Position numbers and translations under genes: made by a program. DNA of 38,328 nucleotides, taken from Collinsella aerofaciens. GTDB lineage: Bacteria; Actinomycetota; Coriobacteriia; Coriobacteriales; Coriobacteriaceae. The notes beneath the pieces were generated by a model. It made no database searches, was not told the origin of the DNA, and saw only the letters and a list, made by a program, of their open reading frames with translations. Below are positions 1 through 11,452 of the stretch, in pieces (position 1 is the stretch's first letter; every line of letters begins with the position of its first letter). Where the stretch lies: assembly GCF_005845035.1 (NCBI RefSeq), contig NZ_SPFO01000019.1:1-38328 (forward strand). The letters are read 5' to 3'.

Positions 1-1
1 C

Positions 2-64
2 CTCACGCCCGGCTGCATCGACAGGGCCAGGGCCGCGAGGGACGAGGGGCCGCTGGCGGGATAG
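2..64 (+). other. Possible 3' end of an upstream gene
   Basis: Frame 2 is open from the window edge to a TAG at 62-64 and gives about 20 residues ending in DEGPLAG. Nineteen of its 20 codons end in G or C, which matches the coding bias of the real genes here, while the other two plus-strand frames lack that bias. No domain can be recognised from so short a piece. It may equally be chance in a very GC-rich stretch. Confidence 0.2.
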
Positions 65-290
65 CCGGCGCGCCGGGGCATGGGCCGGAGGGCCCGTTGC
101 GCTGAGTCCGGAGCGGCTGCGCGGCGGGCTGGCGGAGCATGCCGCGGCAGGGCGGGGACGCCGGCCTCCACAGCCTCTCCACCTGCGGAAACGAGGCGAC
201 GGCCAGGTGCCGGGAGCTAGTTCCGCGTTGCGCTAGCTGCGGAAACGCGGGGTCCGTTCAAGCTGTTGCGTTGAGATTGAAAATCAACCA
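65..290. other. GC-rich intergenic stretch, no supported gene
   Basis: No convincing coding region is visible. A 68-codon reading frame from 139 has no plausible ribosome binding site, no recognisable motif and runs straight into the palindrome at 291-350. The 11-base word CTGCGGAAACG occurs twice, at 183-193 and 237-247. Confidence 0.5.
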
Positions 291-350
291 CCTAGTCATT
301 GGGGACGTTCTTAAACGACTAGTCATTCAAGAACGTCCCCAATGACTAGG
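291..350. repeat. Perfect 22-bp inverted repeat (large hairpin)
   Basis: The arms 291-312 and 329-350 are perfect reverse complements over 22 bases, with a 16-base spacer that itself contains GACTAGTC. The motif GGGACGTTC inside the left arm recurs as GAACGTCCC in the right arm and again at 378-386. There is no T-tract, so it is not a simple terminator. It lies downstream of rpoD and may be a REP- or MITE-like intergenic element. Confidence 0.75.
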
Positions 351-364
351 ACTGCCCCCAAGTG

Positions 365-395
365 CCGGCAGAAAAGGAACGTCCCTAACTGCCGG
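365..395 (-). terminator. Hairpin just after rpoD
   Basis: CCGGCAG at 365-371 and CTGCCGG at 389-395 form a 7-bp stem around a 17-base loop, about 20 bases past the rpoD stop on the minus strand. There is no U-tract after the stem, so termination may depend on this plus the larger palindrome at 291-350, or on Rho. Confidence 0.3.
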
Positions 396-414
396 AACGG
401 AAACGCCGTAACTA

Positions 415-1755
<1,341 letters not shown>

Positions 1756-1865
1756 AGATTCTCCCTTCGTAGTCCACAGGACTCAATACTTTAGCACACA
1801 CATGAACGTCTATACCCAAAATAAAGACAGGATATAGGCGAGAATACGCTGGTTGACCACAACAT

Positions 1866-3995
1866 CTAGGCCTGATCGGCACCCGCGGTCTCCAAACCGA
1901 TCAAACGGAACGGATCGGCCACGCCACCGATCGACTTTTGAAGCTCGCGCTGGCGCTGTGAATCTTGTACCGCCTGCATCGTCAGCACCCGACGGGCCTC
2001 ATCGTCGAGTGAACGGTCCTGACGCAACTTGGCCTGCGCGGCTCGCATGCGACGTTTGATGGTATAGAGCTCGAGCGTATCGAGCATAAAGACGATGTTC
2101 GTCTCGGTCGGGTGCCTGCTCGTCGCCGAGATGCGTCCGGCGCTGACAAGCGATGCCGCCTCGGGACACACCGCGCGCGCCGCATCCATGCATGCCGCAG
2201 GATCGGTTCCCGGCGGCGTCGCCAGCACGGCCCACGCAATGGACTCGTGACGCGGGTCGACCCACTCGATAGAACAAATGCGATCGGCATAGGTGCGGAA
2301 CAAATCGGGATAGCTCGTGAGCATCGTCAGCAGTTCGCGCTCCCCCGCCAGGGATTTCCGCTCCAGATCGGTCAAAACGATCGGCATCGACGGAGCTGCC
2401 GCCGCGCTTGAGCTATCGGCAACGGGCGCAGTGCTTTCCATCCCCGCCGGCACATCGATTGGCGGCAGATCCTCGTCGACCTCCACCGGCGCGGCCCCAT
2501 AGGCATCAAGCGGAACGTAGTCGTACGGGTCCTCCTCGACCGGTGCGGACACCGGCGGCGTCGCACCCGCGGCCCAGGCACCGCGACCGGCACTGCGCGC
2601 ACCAGCCGCACCGCCGCCCGAGCTTCGTCCCTGCGAGCTGCCCGCGCGCTCAGCTTGCGCGCGTTGACGCTCGTAGCTCTGCTCACGACGTCGTTCCGCA
2701 TCCTCGCGCTTGGCGACATCGCGAAACACACGACCCGAACTCGCGCGCACGGTCTCCAGGTCCAAACCCAACAGGTCGGCAATCTGGATAAAGTACGTGT
2801 CGATCATATAGCTGTCACGTAGCGGATAGATGAGCGTCAGCGCGTCCTCGAGCGCTTTGGCGCGACCGCCCGGCGTGGTAATGTCGCTCGACTCCTGTAG
2901 CGAGCGGTACACAAAATCCATGAGGGGCTCGGCCGCGTCAATGCGCGCCTGAAGTTCCTGGCCGCCATGCGCCGTGATGAACTCCATGGGGTCGTTGCCG
3001 TCGGGCAGCACCACGCAGCGAAGATCCATCGAATCCTGCTCGATAAACTGAATCGCGCGACGGGCGGCCTTTTGGCCGGCGGCGTCGCCATCAAACATAT
3101 ATACAATGCGCTTGGCAAAACGGGTGAGTGTCTTGACGTGATGTTCCGTCAGCGCTGTGCCCAGCGTGGCGACGACGTTTTTGATCCCTGCCTCCCAGCA
3201 GGCGATGCAGTCGGTATATCCCTCCACCACGATGGCGGTATCCTGCGCAACGATAAACTCCTTGGCCCAGTTAAAGCCATAGAGGTTTCGCTTTTTATGA
3301 AACACGCTCGTCTCGGCGGTGTTGAGGTACTTAGGCTGACCATCGCCCATGATGCGCCCGCCAAAGGCGATATTGTGACCCTGCTCATCAAAGATGGGAA
3401 ACATCACGCGGTCATAAAAGCGGTCCGCGAGCTGTCCGCGCCCGCGGCTCACGGCCACGTTGGCGTCAATCATCTCCTGCGGGGTAAAGCCCGCTTGAGA
3501 CAGATGAGAAACCAATGCGTTGCGACCCGGCGCAAAACCCAGGCTGTAGCGTCGACAGACATCGCCACCCATACCGCGGCTGGCAAAGTACTCGCGCGGA
3601 CGGCTGTCCTTACCGCGCATAAGCATGGTGTGGTAGAACTGGGCTGTCTCGGCGCACAGGTCATAGATGCGGGCACGCTTGGTGCCGCGATCGCGCTGCG
3701 CGCCGGTATCGTGCAGTTCAATGCCCGCACGATCAGCCAAATAGCGGATCGACTCGGGAAAACTCAGGTTCTCGCGCTTCATGATATAGGTGAAGACGTC
3801 GCCGCCCTCGCCGCAGCCAAAGCAGTGCCACACCTGCGTAGCAGGGATAATGTGAAACGATGGGGTCTTTTCGCCATGAAAGGGGCAGCAGCCCCAAAAC
3901 TCATGGCCGCGGGGCTTGAGCTCAACCGTTTCCTGCACGATGGCAACCAAGTCTGACGCCGCGCGTACCTGATCTTTTTCCTCATCGCTAATCAC
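1866..3995 (-). CDS. dnaG: DNA primase DnaG
   Basis: DnaG makes the RNA primers for lagging-strand replication. The N-terminal CHC2 zinc ribbon is visible with ligands C37, H40, C58 and C61 (CPFHGEK and WHCFGCGEGGD). The catalytic core follows, and the Toprim domain carries VEGYTD and FDGDAAG. The C-terminal third, after a low-complexity Arg/Gly/Ala/Ser and acidic linker (about 425-530), is the helicase-interacting domain. The 709 residues are slightly longer than usual because of that linker. The start codon is GTG at 3995, inside the end of ribF (8-bp overlap), preceded by a GGGGGTGA ribosome binding site, so translation is probably coupled to ribF. Confidence 0.96.
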   Translation of the reverse strand: MISDEEKDQVRAASDLVAIVQETVELKPRGHEFWGCCPFHGEKTPSFHIIPATQVWHCFGCGEGGDVFTYIMKRENLSFPESIRYLADRAGIELHDTGAQRDRGTKRARIYDLCAETAQFYHTMLMRGKDSRPREYFASRGMGGDVCRRYSLGFAPGRNALVSHLSQAGFTPQEMIDANVAVSRGRGQLADRFYDRVMFPIFDEQGHNIAFGGRIMGDGQPKYLNTAETSVFHKKRNLYGFNWAKEFIVAQDTAIVVEGYTDCIACWEAGIKNVVATLGTALTEHHVKTLTRFAKRIVYMFDGDAAGQKAARRAIQFIEQDSMDLRCVVLPDGNDPMEFITAHGGQELQARIDAAEPLMDFVYRSLQESSDITTPGGRAKALEDALTLIYPLRDSYMIDTYFIQIADLLGLDLETVRASSGRVFRDVAKREDAERRREQSYERQRAQAERAGSSQGRSSGGGAAGARSAGRGAWAAGATPPVSAPVEEDPYDYVPLDAYGAAPVEVDEDLPPIDVPAGMESTAPVADSSSAAAAPSMPIVLTDLERKSLAGERELLTMLTSYPDLFRTYADRICSIEWVDPRHESIAWAVLATPPGTDPAACMDAARAVCPEAASLVSAGRISATSRHPTETNIVFMLDTLELYTIKRRMRAAQAKLRQDRSLDDEARRVLTMQAVQDSQRQRELQKSIGGVADPFRLIGLETAGADQA

Positions 3996-4995
3996 GGATA
4001 CTCACCCCCTGCTCACCCAAGTTATGACGAATATCGTCGATATTACCCTCGACGGTCGCGATCAACTCGTCCAGGGAATCGAACACGCGAGACGGACGCA
4101 GCCAGCGCGTAAACGCCAGCGACACCGAGGCGCCATACAGGTCGCCCGCATAGCCGATCAAGTTGGCCTCGAGATGCGCCGAGGCGGCATCATCGGCATA
4201 GGTCGGCGGCAGGCCGACATTAACGGCAGCGGGCCATACGGTATCGTCGACCAGCACCAGACCCTCATAGACGCCATCGGCAGGCACTTGGATGCCGTCG
4301 GGCACCTGGATGTTTGCCGTGGGAAAGCCCATGTCGGAGCCCTCGTGACGGCCAGCCGCCACAACGCCGCGCAGCATATAGGGACGGCCAAGAAGCTCGG
4401 CAGCCAGCTCCACATGACCCTGACCCAGCTCATGGCGGACGCGCGTGGCGCAGACGGTCTGCCCGTTAACACAGAGCAAGTCGTGACCGTAAACGTCAAC
4501 CCCATGCTCAGTACCCCAGGCGCGCATCTCGGCAACGCCCGAAGCGCCGCCGCGGCCGAGCCTAAAGTCGCTGCCGACACGAATGGAGCGAATGTCGACA
4601 ACGCGCGACAACAACGCCAGAAACCCGACATGGTCAAGTACCGCCACGGCAGGCGTAAAGGGAACGGCCACCACCGCATCGACCCCGGTTTGAGCCAGGG
4701 CATGCAGGCGGTCGGCCGTCGTCATCAATTTTTGAGCGGGCGATGGACTCACCACGACGTCCGGGTCAGGATCGAAAGTAATCACGACCGCTTTGCTGCC
4801 GTGATCATACGCATCGCGAATAACCGCATCGATCAGCTCTTGGTGCCCACGATGTACGCCATCAAACACGCCAATGGCGATTGAAGCGGCACCCAAGAAC
4901 TCGCACCCATCAAATGCATCGGCAGAAACGATACGGGCCTCATCCAACTCACCCGCGAAAAAAATACGCGCGAGCTCGTGGGGTGCCAGCATCAT
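3988..4995 (-). CDS. ribF: Bifunctional riboflavin kinase/FAD synthetase
   Basis: RibF phosphorylates riboflavin to FMN and adenylates FMN to FAD. The N-terminal nucleotidyltransferase half shows GVFDGVHRGHQELI (about 42-55, the HxGH-type ATP site) and SDFRLGRGG. The C-terminal riboflavin kinase half has GSDMGFPTANI and LRPSRVFDSLDELIATVEGN. The 335 residues are normal for the bifunctional enzyme. Its ATG overlaps the truB stop in an ATGA arrangement (4992-4995), and its own 3' end contains the dnaG start. The truB-ribF pairing is widely conserved in bacteria. Confidence 0.95.
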   Translation of the reverse strand: MMLAPHELARIFFAGELDEARIVSADAFDGCEFLGAASIAIGVFDGVHRGHQELIDAVIRDAYDHGSKAVVITFDPDPDVVVSPSPAQKLMTTADRLHALAQTGVDAVVAVPFTPAVAVLDHVGFLALLSRVVDIRSIRVGSDFRLGRGGASGVAEMRAWGTEHGVDVYGHDLLCVNGQTVCATRVRHELGQGHVELAAELLGRPYMLRGVVAAGRHEGSDMGFPTANIQVPDGIQVPADGVYEGLVLVDDTVWPAAVNVGLPPTYADDAASAHLEANLIGYAGDLYGASVSLAFTRWLRPSRVFDSLDELIATVEGNIDDIRHNLGEQGVSIRD

Positions 4996-5924
4996 CGAAC
5001 ACCGCCGATCGCCTGCGGAAAGACGTGCTCCATCACAAAGCGGCCGCCCTCGATACGAGCAAGCGCCTTCAATCCACCATCGAGCACGAGCGCAAACGGC
5101 GCCTTCGCCGTATCGAAATCCGCAAGCGCGCGTTCAACGGGAATTCGGCGACCACAAAGCAGGTCGTCTGCAAGATTACCCGGCAAATCGACACGCGTGG
5201 CACCAAGGGCGGCGATGGGATCCAGAGCGAAGCCGGCAGCGGACTCGGCAGAGAGCTCCTCTACCGCATGACAGGCGCCAATGGAAACCACGCCGGAGGC
5301 CGTACGGCGCAGCGCGGAAATATGCGCAGCACTATCGCAGGCGCGCCCCAGATCGCGAGCGAGCGCACGAATGTAGGTGCCCTTGCTTACCGAAAAGGCC
5401 ACGGTCCAGACGCACGTTTCGCCCTCGCCGCTCACGGCGATCAGGTCGGCGGCATAGACCTCGACGGGGCGCGGGGGCAACTCAACCGCGTTGCCCTCGC
5501 GAGCACTCTTATAGGCGCGAACACCATTGACCGAGATGGCCGAAAACGCTGGCGGCACCTGCATCTGCGGGCCAAGCATAGCGGCTAGCTGCTTACGGGC
5601 GTAAGCGAGATCGTGCAGCTCGGGGGCAACGGGCACCGTGCGAACGGCCTCGCCCTCCGCGTCATCGGTATTCGTCTCGACACCAAACGAAATGTCGGCG
5701 ACATAACTTTTGGTATCGAGGGTTAGCATGCCCAGCAGACGGGTCGCCTGGCCCACGCCCACCACCATGACACCCGAGGCCATGGGGTCGAGCGTACCGG
5801 CATGGCCGATGCGTCGCTCATGGAGGGCGCGTCGGCACTGCGATACCACGTCGTGGGACGTGCAGCCCACCGGCTTATCGACGGCGAGCAGCATATTCAA
5901 TTGAGAAGGCGTACGACGAGCCAT
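4992..5924 (-). CDS. truB: tRNA pseudouridine-55 synthase TruB
   Basis: TruB converts U55 to pseudouridine in the T-loop of tRNAs. The catalytic motif GHAGTLDPMASG places the nucleophilic aspartate at D46. The N-terminal AVDKPVGCTSHDVV and the later SKGTYIRALARDLG are also typical of the family. The product has 310 residues. It lies 15 bp downstream of the DHH phosphoesterase gene and overlaps ribF by 4 bp, in the same housekeeping operon. Confidence 0.95.
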   Translation of the reverse strand: MARRTPSQLNMLLAVDKPVGCTSHDVVSQCRRALHERRIGHAGTLDPMASGVMVVGVGQATRLLGMLTLDTKSYVADISFGVETNTDDAEGEAVRTVPVAPELHDLAYARKQLAAMLGPQMQVPPAFSAISVNGVRAYKSAREGNAVELPPRPVEVYAADLIAVSGEGETCVWTVAFSVSKGTYIRALARDLGRACDSAAHISALRRTASGVVSIGACHAVEELSAESAAGFALDPIAALGATRVDLPGNLADDLLCGRRIPVERALADFDTAKAPFALVLDGGLKALARIEGGRFVMEHVFPQAIGGVR

Positions 5925-5939
5925 GTACCATCCAAAATG

Positions 5940-6983
5940 TTAGAGCTCGACGGTCACCGAAGCGGGATCCTCCCCCACCAGCTCGGCCAGCATGGGAAGT
6001 GCCACGGCGAGCGTCTCGCGAATCGTTCCGTTGTTGGAAAAGCCGGCGGCGGCATGATGCCCGCCACCGCCAAAGTTGGCAGCGATCTCGGACACATCGA
6101 GGTCGCCCTTGGAGCGCAGGTTACCGCGTACCTTGGTATCGCCCTCAATGCCCTTCAGGAACAGGCAAACCTCCACACCCATCACCGAGCGCACCACATC
6201 GACCAGGCCGTCGCACTCGTCCGAAGTGACGCCGCAGGCCTCGAGGTCGCTCTGGTACGCATAACTATATGCCACGCGACCATGCGCCACGGTTTTGATG
6301 CGGCCCATAACGATGGACTTGAGATGCAAGAACTCCACGCGCATGCTCTGGTAGACCTCGAGCGCAACGCGCGCCGGATCGGCACCGTGCGCAACCAGGC
6401 GCGAGGCGGCATGGAACGCAGCGGCATCGGCGTTTTGGTACTGAAAACGACCGGTATCGGTCACCAGGCCGCACAGCAGGCAGGTCGCGACACCATCGCG
6501 AGCCACAATGCCGCAATTATCCAAAAAGCGGTCGATAATCATGGCGCAGGCTGCGGCGCCGACGCACCTCAGGCTCAGCTCGGCAAATTCCTCACGCGCC
6601 GGATGATGATCGAAACACACCACATGCGACGAGCGGCGGAGTACCTCGGCTGAGTTGTTCAGACGCTCGACGACCGGCACGTCCACCGAGATGAACAGGT
6701 CCGGATTGCCGGTATACGCAGATGCCGGCACCAGACGGTCGGCGCCCTCCATAAAGCGGTAGATGCGCGGAACCGGGTCATCGTCTGCCAGCAGCAGGGC
6801 AATGTCCTTGTTGGGGAAAAACTTCATAAGCGATAAGCCCAGGCCCAGCACGGAGCCCAGGGCGTCGCCATCGGGAGACGTATGTCCCGAAATCGCAATG
6901 GAGGACGCACCCTCGATGAGCTCGAGGATGCGTCGCTGAATATCTGCAGACTCGCTCGATGCGAGGTCGGCGGAATTACTCAT
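5940..6983 (-). CDS. nrnA: DHH/DHHA1 phosphoesterase (NrnA-type oligoribonuclease / pAp phosphatase)
   Basis: The product resembles NrnA, which degrades nano-RNAs (2-5 nt) and dephosphorylates 3'-phosphoadenosine 5'-phosphate. DHH-domain motifs are GHTSPDGDALGS near residue 33 and CFDHHP. The C-terminal DHHA1 domain ends in GGGGHHAAAGF, the substrate-binding Gly/His motif. I chose the ATG at 6983 (347 residues): AGGAGG lies nine bases upstream and the codon overlaps the rbfA stop by 8 bp. A longer frame to 7094 would run deep into rbfA and lacks homology-like sequence. The location between rbfA and truB is the common place for this gene in Gram-positives. Confidence 0.93.
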   Translation of the reverse strand: MSNSADLASSESADIQRRILELIEGASSIAISGHTSPDGDALGSVLGLGLSLMKFFPNKDIALLLADDDPVPRIYRFMEGADRLVPASAYTGNPDLFISVDVPVVERLNNSAEVLRRSSHVVCFDHHPAREEFAELSLRCVGAAACAMIIDRFLDNCGIVARDGVATCLLCGLVTDTGRFQYQNADAAAFHAASRLVAHGADPARVALEVYQSMRVEFLHLKSIVMGRIKTVAHGRVAYSYAYQSDLEACGVTSDECDGLVDVVRSVMGVEVCLFLKGIEGDTKVRGNLRSKGDLDVSEIAANFGGGGHHAAAGFSNNGTIRETLAVALPMLAELVGEDPASVTVEL

Positions 6984-7386
6984 CAAAAGCTGCCTCCTGG
7001 GCGGCATCCGCAATTGGATAGCCGTCCTCGTCCTTTTCGATCGCAAGCGTGGCGGGAACGTTTTCCAGCGCACGCGTGATGCGCTCGGCCTCATCGGTCG
7101 AGCGATCGATGCGAAAATCGAGTTCGGGCGTGACGCGCCAATCGAGCGAGCGGGCCAACAGGCTACGGATGCGGCCCTTGGCGCTGGCGAGCGCCTCCAT
7201 GACCTCGTCGTAGCGGCTCGCGTCGCACGACACGTACACGCGCGCGAACGAGCGGTCCACCGCGACCTCGACCGCGGTTAGGGTGACCAGGTCGAGACGC
7301 GGATCGGAAACCTCAAAGAGCAGGATATAACCGAGCTTCTCGCGAAGCTGCTCGCCCAGACGGCGGGTTGCCTGCGTTTGCTTCAT
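6976..7386 (-). CDS. rbfA: Ribosome-binding factor A
   Basis: RbfA is a KH-like-fold factor that matures the 30S subunit and binds near the 5' end of 16S rRNA. The 136-residue protein has the typical start with RRLGEQLREKLGYILLFEVSDPRL, the strand VDRSFARVYVS and the end region RTxELDFRID-like (VTPELDFRIDRSTDEA). It lies 11 bp after infB and overlaps nrnA. The extension after about residue 115 is acidic and variable. Confidence 0.94.
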   Translation of the reverse strand: MKQTQATRRLGEQLREKLGYILLFEVSDPRLDLVTLTAVEVAVDRSFARVYVSCDASRYDEVMEALASAKGRIRSLLARSLDWRVTPELDFRIDRSTDEAERITRALENVPATLAIEKDEDGYPIADAAQEAAFDE

Positions 7387-7397
7387 AGCGCTACCCC

Positions 7398-10112
7398 CTA
7401 CTCGGTACGGGCAACCTGGTCAATGCGGTAGCCCTCAATGGTGTCGCCAGGCTTGATGTCCTGGAAGTTCTCCAGACCAATACCGCCCTCGGAGCCGCTC
7501 TTGAGGCTCTTGGCCTCGTCCTTGTAGTGACGCATCGAGGCGATTTTACCGTTGAAGACCACGATGCCGTCGCGCACCAGGCGTACGGAATCGGTCGCGG
7601 CGATCTCGCCCTCTTCGACGCGGACACCGGCGGCGATGCCGACTTTGGGCACCTTGAAGGTGTCCAGGACGGTCGCAGTGCCCGTGGAGACCTCAACCTC
7701 GGTGGGCTTGAGCATGCCGATACGGGCAGCGTCGAGGTCCTCGAGGCACTTGTAGATGACGTCGTAGCAACGGATCTCGACGCCCTCGCGCTCGGCGGCG
7801 GAGCGGGCCTTGCCGTCAGGACGGACGCCAAAGCCGATGATGATGGCGTTGGAGGCGTCGGCCAGGACGACGTCGGTCTCGTTGATGGCACCAACGGCGG
7901 AGTGGATCGTGTTGATGCGCACCTCGGACTGATCCATCTTGTCGAGGGAGTCCTGAAGGGCCTCAATGGAACCCTGGACGTCGGCCTTGATGATCAGGTT
8001 GAGCTCCTTGACCTCGGCGTCGGCGATGGTCTCGAAGAGGTTCTCGAGCGTCACGTGCTTCACGCGGCTCTGCTCCTCGATACGGGCCTTGAGCGAACGC
8101 TCGTCGGCCAGCGCACGCGCCTCGCGCTCGTCCTCGAATACGCGGAACTCGTCGCCGGCGTTGGGGACGGACTGCAGGCCCAAGATCTCGACGGCGTCGG
8201 AGGGACCGGCCTCGGTGACGGCGTTACCCTTGGGGTCGAGCATGGCACGGACGCGGCCATAGGTGAGGCCGGCGACCAGCGTGTCGCCCACGTGCAGGGT
8301 ACCGCGGGTCACGAGCACGGTGGCAACCGAGCCGCGGCCCTTGTCGAGCTTAGCCTCGAGGACGTTGCCCGATGCGAACGTATCGGGGTTGGCCTTGAGC
8401 TCGAGCACGTCGGCCTGGAGCAGGACGGTCTCGAGCAGGTCGTCGATACCGATCTTCTGCTTGGCCGAGATGTTGACGAACATGTTCTGTCCGCCCCACT
8501 CCTCGGGGATGATGCCGTACTCGGTGAGCTCCTGGCGCACGCGGTCGGGGTTGGCACCCGGCTTATCGATCTTGTTGACGGCGACGACGATGGGAACGCC
8601 GGCGGCCTTGGCGTGGTTGATCGACTCGATGGTCTGGGGCATGACGCCGTCATCGGCGGCCACGATCAGGATGACAATATCGGTCACCTTGGCGCCGCGG
8701 GCACGCATGGCCGTAAAGGTGGCGTGACCGGGGGTATCGATGAAGGTGATCTTGCGGTCGTTGATCATGACCTGCGAAGCGCCGATGGCCTGGGTAATGC
8801 CGCCCGCCTCGCCGGCAGCGACGCCGGTATGGCGGATAGCGTCGAGGAGGCTCGTCTTGCCGTGGTCGACGTGGCCCATGACGGTGACGACCGGGGCGCG
8901 CGGCTTAAGGTCGGCGGGATCGTCGTAGAACGAGAAGGTGTTCTCCTCCTCGGGGGTGATGATCTTGATCTGACGGCCCAGGTCGTCGGCAACGAGCTCG
9001 ACGAGGTCGTCGGACATGGACTGCGTCATGGTAAGCGGCGTGCCCAGCAGGAACAGGCGCTTGATGATGTCGTTGGCCGGAACGTCGAGCGCCTCAGCGA
9101 GCTCCTGGACGGTAACGCCCTGGGAAACCTTGATGGCGTCGAGCTCCTCGGGGTTCACGCCCTGGGCCAGCGCCTCCTCAATCTTGCGCTCTTCCTGAGC
9201 CTTTGCGGCCTCGCGCTCGCGCTTCTCCTTGCGCTTTTTGCGGCGACCGGTGGACTCGCGAGAGGCCTCCTCGACGGCGGCACGAGCCTCCTCGAGCACC
9301 TTCTCGCGGCTGTACTCCTCGGCCTCGCGAGCCATGCGGCTGTAGTGGTCCTCTTCGTTGTTGTGACCGCCCTTGCGCTTCTTGCCCTTGCCCTGCTTGT
9401 CGGGGTTGGGGAAGTCCATGCCGGCAGCGACGTTGTTGCTGGCATTGGTGCGATGGCTGTGCGGACGGTTCTCGGAGGCGTTGCGCTCGGAGTTGTTGTC
9501 GGAGGCGTTGCGATCGTTACGACGGCCACCGCGACGGTCGTTGTTGCCGCCACGACGGTTGCCGCGCTCGGCAGCGCGCTCGGCCTTGGCTTTCTCCTCG
9601 GCGTCCTTCTTCTCCTTGAGCACAGTCTCCTGTGCGGCGATCTGGTCGAGCAGCGAACGGAAACGCGAACCGGAGTCGGAAGCGGGAACGGCGCGGCGCT
9701 GGGCCTCGCGGGCAGCCTCCTCCTTCTCGCGGGCAAGACGCTCCTGCTCGGCCTTCTTCTTGGCCTCGGCCTCGGCACGGGCGGCCTCCTCGGCAGCCTG
9801 GGCGGCTGCGAACTGACGGCGCTCCTCCTCGCGAGCCTTCTCGGCGGCGATGCGCTCGCGCTCTGCCTCGGCAGCGCGTGCTGCCTCCTCGGCGGCAGCG
9901 GCCTGCTCCTCGGCCTGCTTAGCGGCCTCGACTTCCTGGGCGCGGGCCTCGATCACCGAGGCGAGCTGCTTGCGGACCATGGCGACGTAAGCGTCCTCCA
10001 GGGCGGAGGAAGCGGACTTAGCGGGAATCTTCATTTCGGCGAGATGACCCATCAGTTCCTTGGAGGTCATGCCGAACTCTTTGGCCAGGGTGGACACACG
10101 GACTTTTGCCAT
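7398..10112 (-). CDS. infB: Translation initiation factor IF-2
   Basis: IF-2 is the GTPase that brings formyl-Met-tRNA to the 30S subunit and promotes subunit joining. The 904-residue protein begins with an IF2N module ([21 protein letters not shown]). A long charged Ala/Glu/Arg-rich helical region (about 55-310) follows, with an Asn/Arg-rich patch. A second IF2N-like segment (about 325-380) precedes the G domain, with G1 [13 protein letters not shown]3 DTPGHATF and G4 NKID. Domains II-IV and the C-terminal fMet-tRNA-binding domain end with [11 protein letters not shown]. The ATG at 10112 is preceded by AGGTG. In most bacteria ylxR lies between nusA and infB; here only 91 bp separate them. 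Confidence 0.97.
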   Translation of the reverse strand: MAKVRVSTLAKEFGMTSKELMGHLAEMKIPAKSASSALEDAYVAMVRKQLASVIEARAQEVEAAKQAEEQAAAAEEAARAAEAERERIAAEKAREEERRQFAAAQAAEEAARAEAEAKKKAEQERLAREKEEAAREAQRRAVPASDSGSRFRSLLDQIAAQETVLKEKKDAEEKAKAERAAERGNRRGGNNDRRGGRRNDRNASDNNSERNASENRPHSHRTNASNNVAAGMDFPNPDKQGKGKKRKGGHNNEEDHYSRMAREAEEYSREKVLEEARAAVEEASRESTGRRKKRKEKREREAAKAQEERKIEEALAQGVNPEELDAIKVSQGVTVQELAEALDVPANDIIKRLFLLGTPLTMTQSMSDDLVELVADDLGRQIKIITPEEENTFSFYDDPADLKPRAPVVTVMGHVDHGKTSLLDAIRHTGVAAGEAGGITQAIGASQVMINDRKITFIDTPGHATFTAMRARGAKVTDIVILIVAADDGVMPQTIESINHAKAAGVPIVVAVNKIDKPGANPDRVRQELTEYGIIPEEWGGQNMFVNISAKQKIGIDDLLETVLLQADVLELKANPDTFASGNVLEAKLDKGRGSVATVLVTRGTLHVGDTLVAGLTYGRVRAMLDPKGNAVTEAGPSDAVEILGLQSVPNAGDEFRVFEDEREARALADERSLKARIEEQSRVKHVTLENLFETIADAEVKELNLIIKADVQGSIEALQDSLDKMDQSEVRINTIHSAVGAINETDVVLADASNAIIIGFGVRPDGKARSAAEREGVEIRCYDVIYKCLEDLDAARIGMLKPTEVEVSTGTATVLDTFKVPKVGIAAGVRVEEGEIAATDSVRLVRDGIVVFNGKIASMRHYKDEAKSLKSGSEGGIGLENFQDIKPGDTIEGYRIDQVARTE

Positions 10113-10133
10113 ATGACTTCACCTACCCTTTCT

Positions 10134-10148
10134 GGCACCTTGGGTGCC
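10134..10148 (-). other. Small hairpin between nusA and infB
   Basis: GGCACC and GGTGCC form a 6-bp stem with a 3-base loop in the 91-bp nusA-infB gap. No U-tract follows. It could be an RNA processing or stabilising stem for infB mRNA. The gap holds no ylxR-like reading frame. Confidence 0.3.
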
Positions 10149-10203
10149 TAGAGACTGAACGAGCGTGGGGGATGCGCCGGGACCTGCCCAGCGCGACCGC
10201 GCG

Positions 10204-11451
10204 CTAGATCAGGTCCTCCGCATCATCGAAGGCGTCGGTGTCGTGGACACCGCAGAAACGGGAGCCGGGACGGGCCTGGTTGCGGCACTGGATGCCGTCC
10301 TCGGACACGAACTCGCAGCGACGGACGTCCTCGTCCCCCTCGTCACCGATCAGGTCGGCGGCAGGCTCCTCGTGAACGGGAACGTTCTTGAGGATGTCGG
10401 CGGCAAGGATCTCGGACTTAATGTCGATGTGCCAGCCGGTCAGGCGCGCGGCGAGGCGGGCATTCTGGCCCTCCTTGCCGATGGCGAGGGACAGCTGGTC
10501 GTCGGGCACGATGACGCCGGCGTAGGCCTTCTCCTCGTCGATGAGGACGCGGGTGACCTTGGCGGGCGACAGGGCGTTTGCGACGTAGACGGCCGGATCG
10601 GCATCCCACAGGATGACGTCGACGCGCTCGCCACGGAGCTCGCCCACGACGGCGCGAACACGGCTGCCCTTGGGACCGACGCAGGCGCCAACCGGATCCA
10701 GGCGATCGTCGAGCGAGTGAACGGCGACCTTGGAGCGCTGGCCGGGCTCGCGGGCGATCGACTTGATCTGGACGGTGCCCTCATAGATCTCGGGCACCTC
10801 CTGCTCAAACAGGCGACGCATGAGCTCAGGATGGGTGCGGGAGATGACGATCGGCGGACGGCTGTGCTCGCCGCGAACCGGCTGCAGGTTGGAGTTGGGG
10901 TCGCGGACGTCGATGATCACGGCCTTGATGTGCTGGTTGTGGAGGTAGCGCTCGCCCATCGGACGCTCGTTGCGCTCGTTCTCGTAGCGGCGCTGGTCAA
11001 AGTGCGGCAGCTCGGCCTCGACGCCGTCACGGATCTTGACGATGGTGAAGTCGGGCGTAGACTGCAACACGGTACCGCTGATGAGGTCACCGATGCGGCC
11101 GGAGAACTCCTCATAGATCTGCTCGCGAGCGGAGTTGCGAACGATGGCGTTGATCTCGGCCTTGGCATGCTGGGCGGCGATGCGGCTCGTGTTCTTGGGG
11201 GTGACGTCAATCTCCTCGAACTCGGTGAAGTTGCCCTCCTCGTCCATAGAATCGTCGATCGGCTCCAGGCGGTAGACGTAGATCTTACCGGTGGTGCGGT
11301 CGATGGTCACCTTAGCGCCCCAGTCAAGATGCAAAATCTCGGCATAGCTCTTGGCGAGCGACTGCTCCAGGCGGTCGATCAGGTAGAGCTGGTCGATGTG
11401 CTTATCCTGGCAAAGCTCCATCAGGGCGGACATCATGTCGGATGCTGCCAT
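10204..11451 (-). CDS. nusA: Transcription termination/antitermination factor NusA
   Basis: NusA binds RNA polymerase and nascent RNA, and modulates pausing, intrinsic termination and antitermination. The N-terminal RNAP-binding domain (about 1-130) starts with [24 protein letters not shown] sequence. The S1 domain follows, then two KH domains with [22 protein letters not shown] and [20 protein letters not shown]. The 415-residue length is typical of NusA without the E. coli acidic repeats. Unusually, the C-terminus ends in a compact C379-x9-C389-x10-C400-x2-H403 arrangement, which looks like a small zinc-binding knuckle. The gene begins one base after the rimP stop. Confidence 0.96.
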   Translation of the reverse strand: MAASDMMSALMELCQDKHIDQLYLIDRLEQSLAKSYAEILHLDWGAKVTIDRTTGKIYVYRLEPIDDSMDEEGNFTEFEEIDVTPKNTSRIAAQHAKAEINAIVRNSAREQIYEEFSGRIGDLISGTVLQSTPDFTIVKIRDGVEAELPHFDQRRYENERNERPMGERYLHNQHIKAVIIDVRDPNSNLQPVRGEHSRPPIVISRTHPELMRRLFEQEVPEIYEGTVQIKSIAREPGQRSKVAVHSLDDRLDPVGACVGPKGSRVRAVVGELRGERVDVILWDADPAVYVANALSPAKVTRVLIDEEKAYAGVIVPDDQLSLAIGKEGQNARLAARLTGWHIDIKSEILAADILKNVPVHEEPAADLIGDEGDEDVRRCEFVSEDGIQCRNQARPGSRFCGVHDTDAFDDAEDLI

Positions 11452-11452
11452 C

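Noticed and set aside
139..345. Small plus-strand gene of 68 codons
   Set aside because: No ribosome binding site or known motif, and its last third lies in the perfect palindrome.
7527..10151. 874-codon plus-strand frame opposite infB
   Set aside because: It is a low-complexity Leu/Gly/Ala/Val-rich mirror of infB with no domain. The infB motifs on the minus strand are unambiguous.
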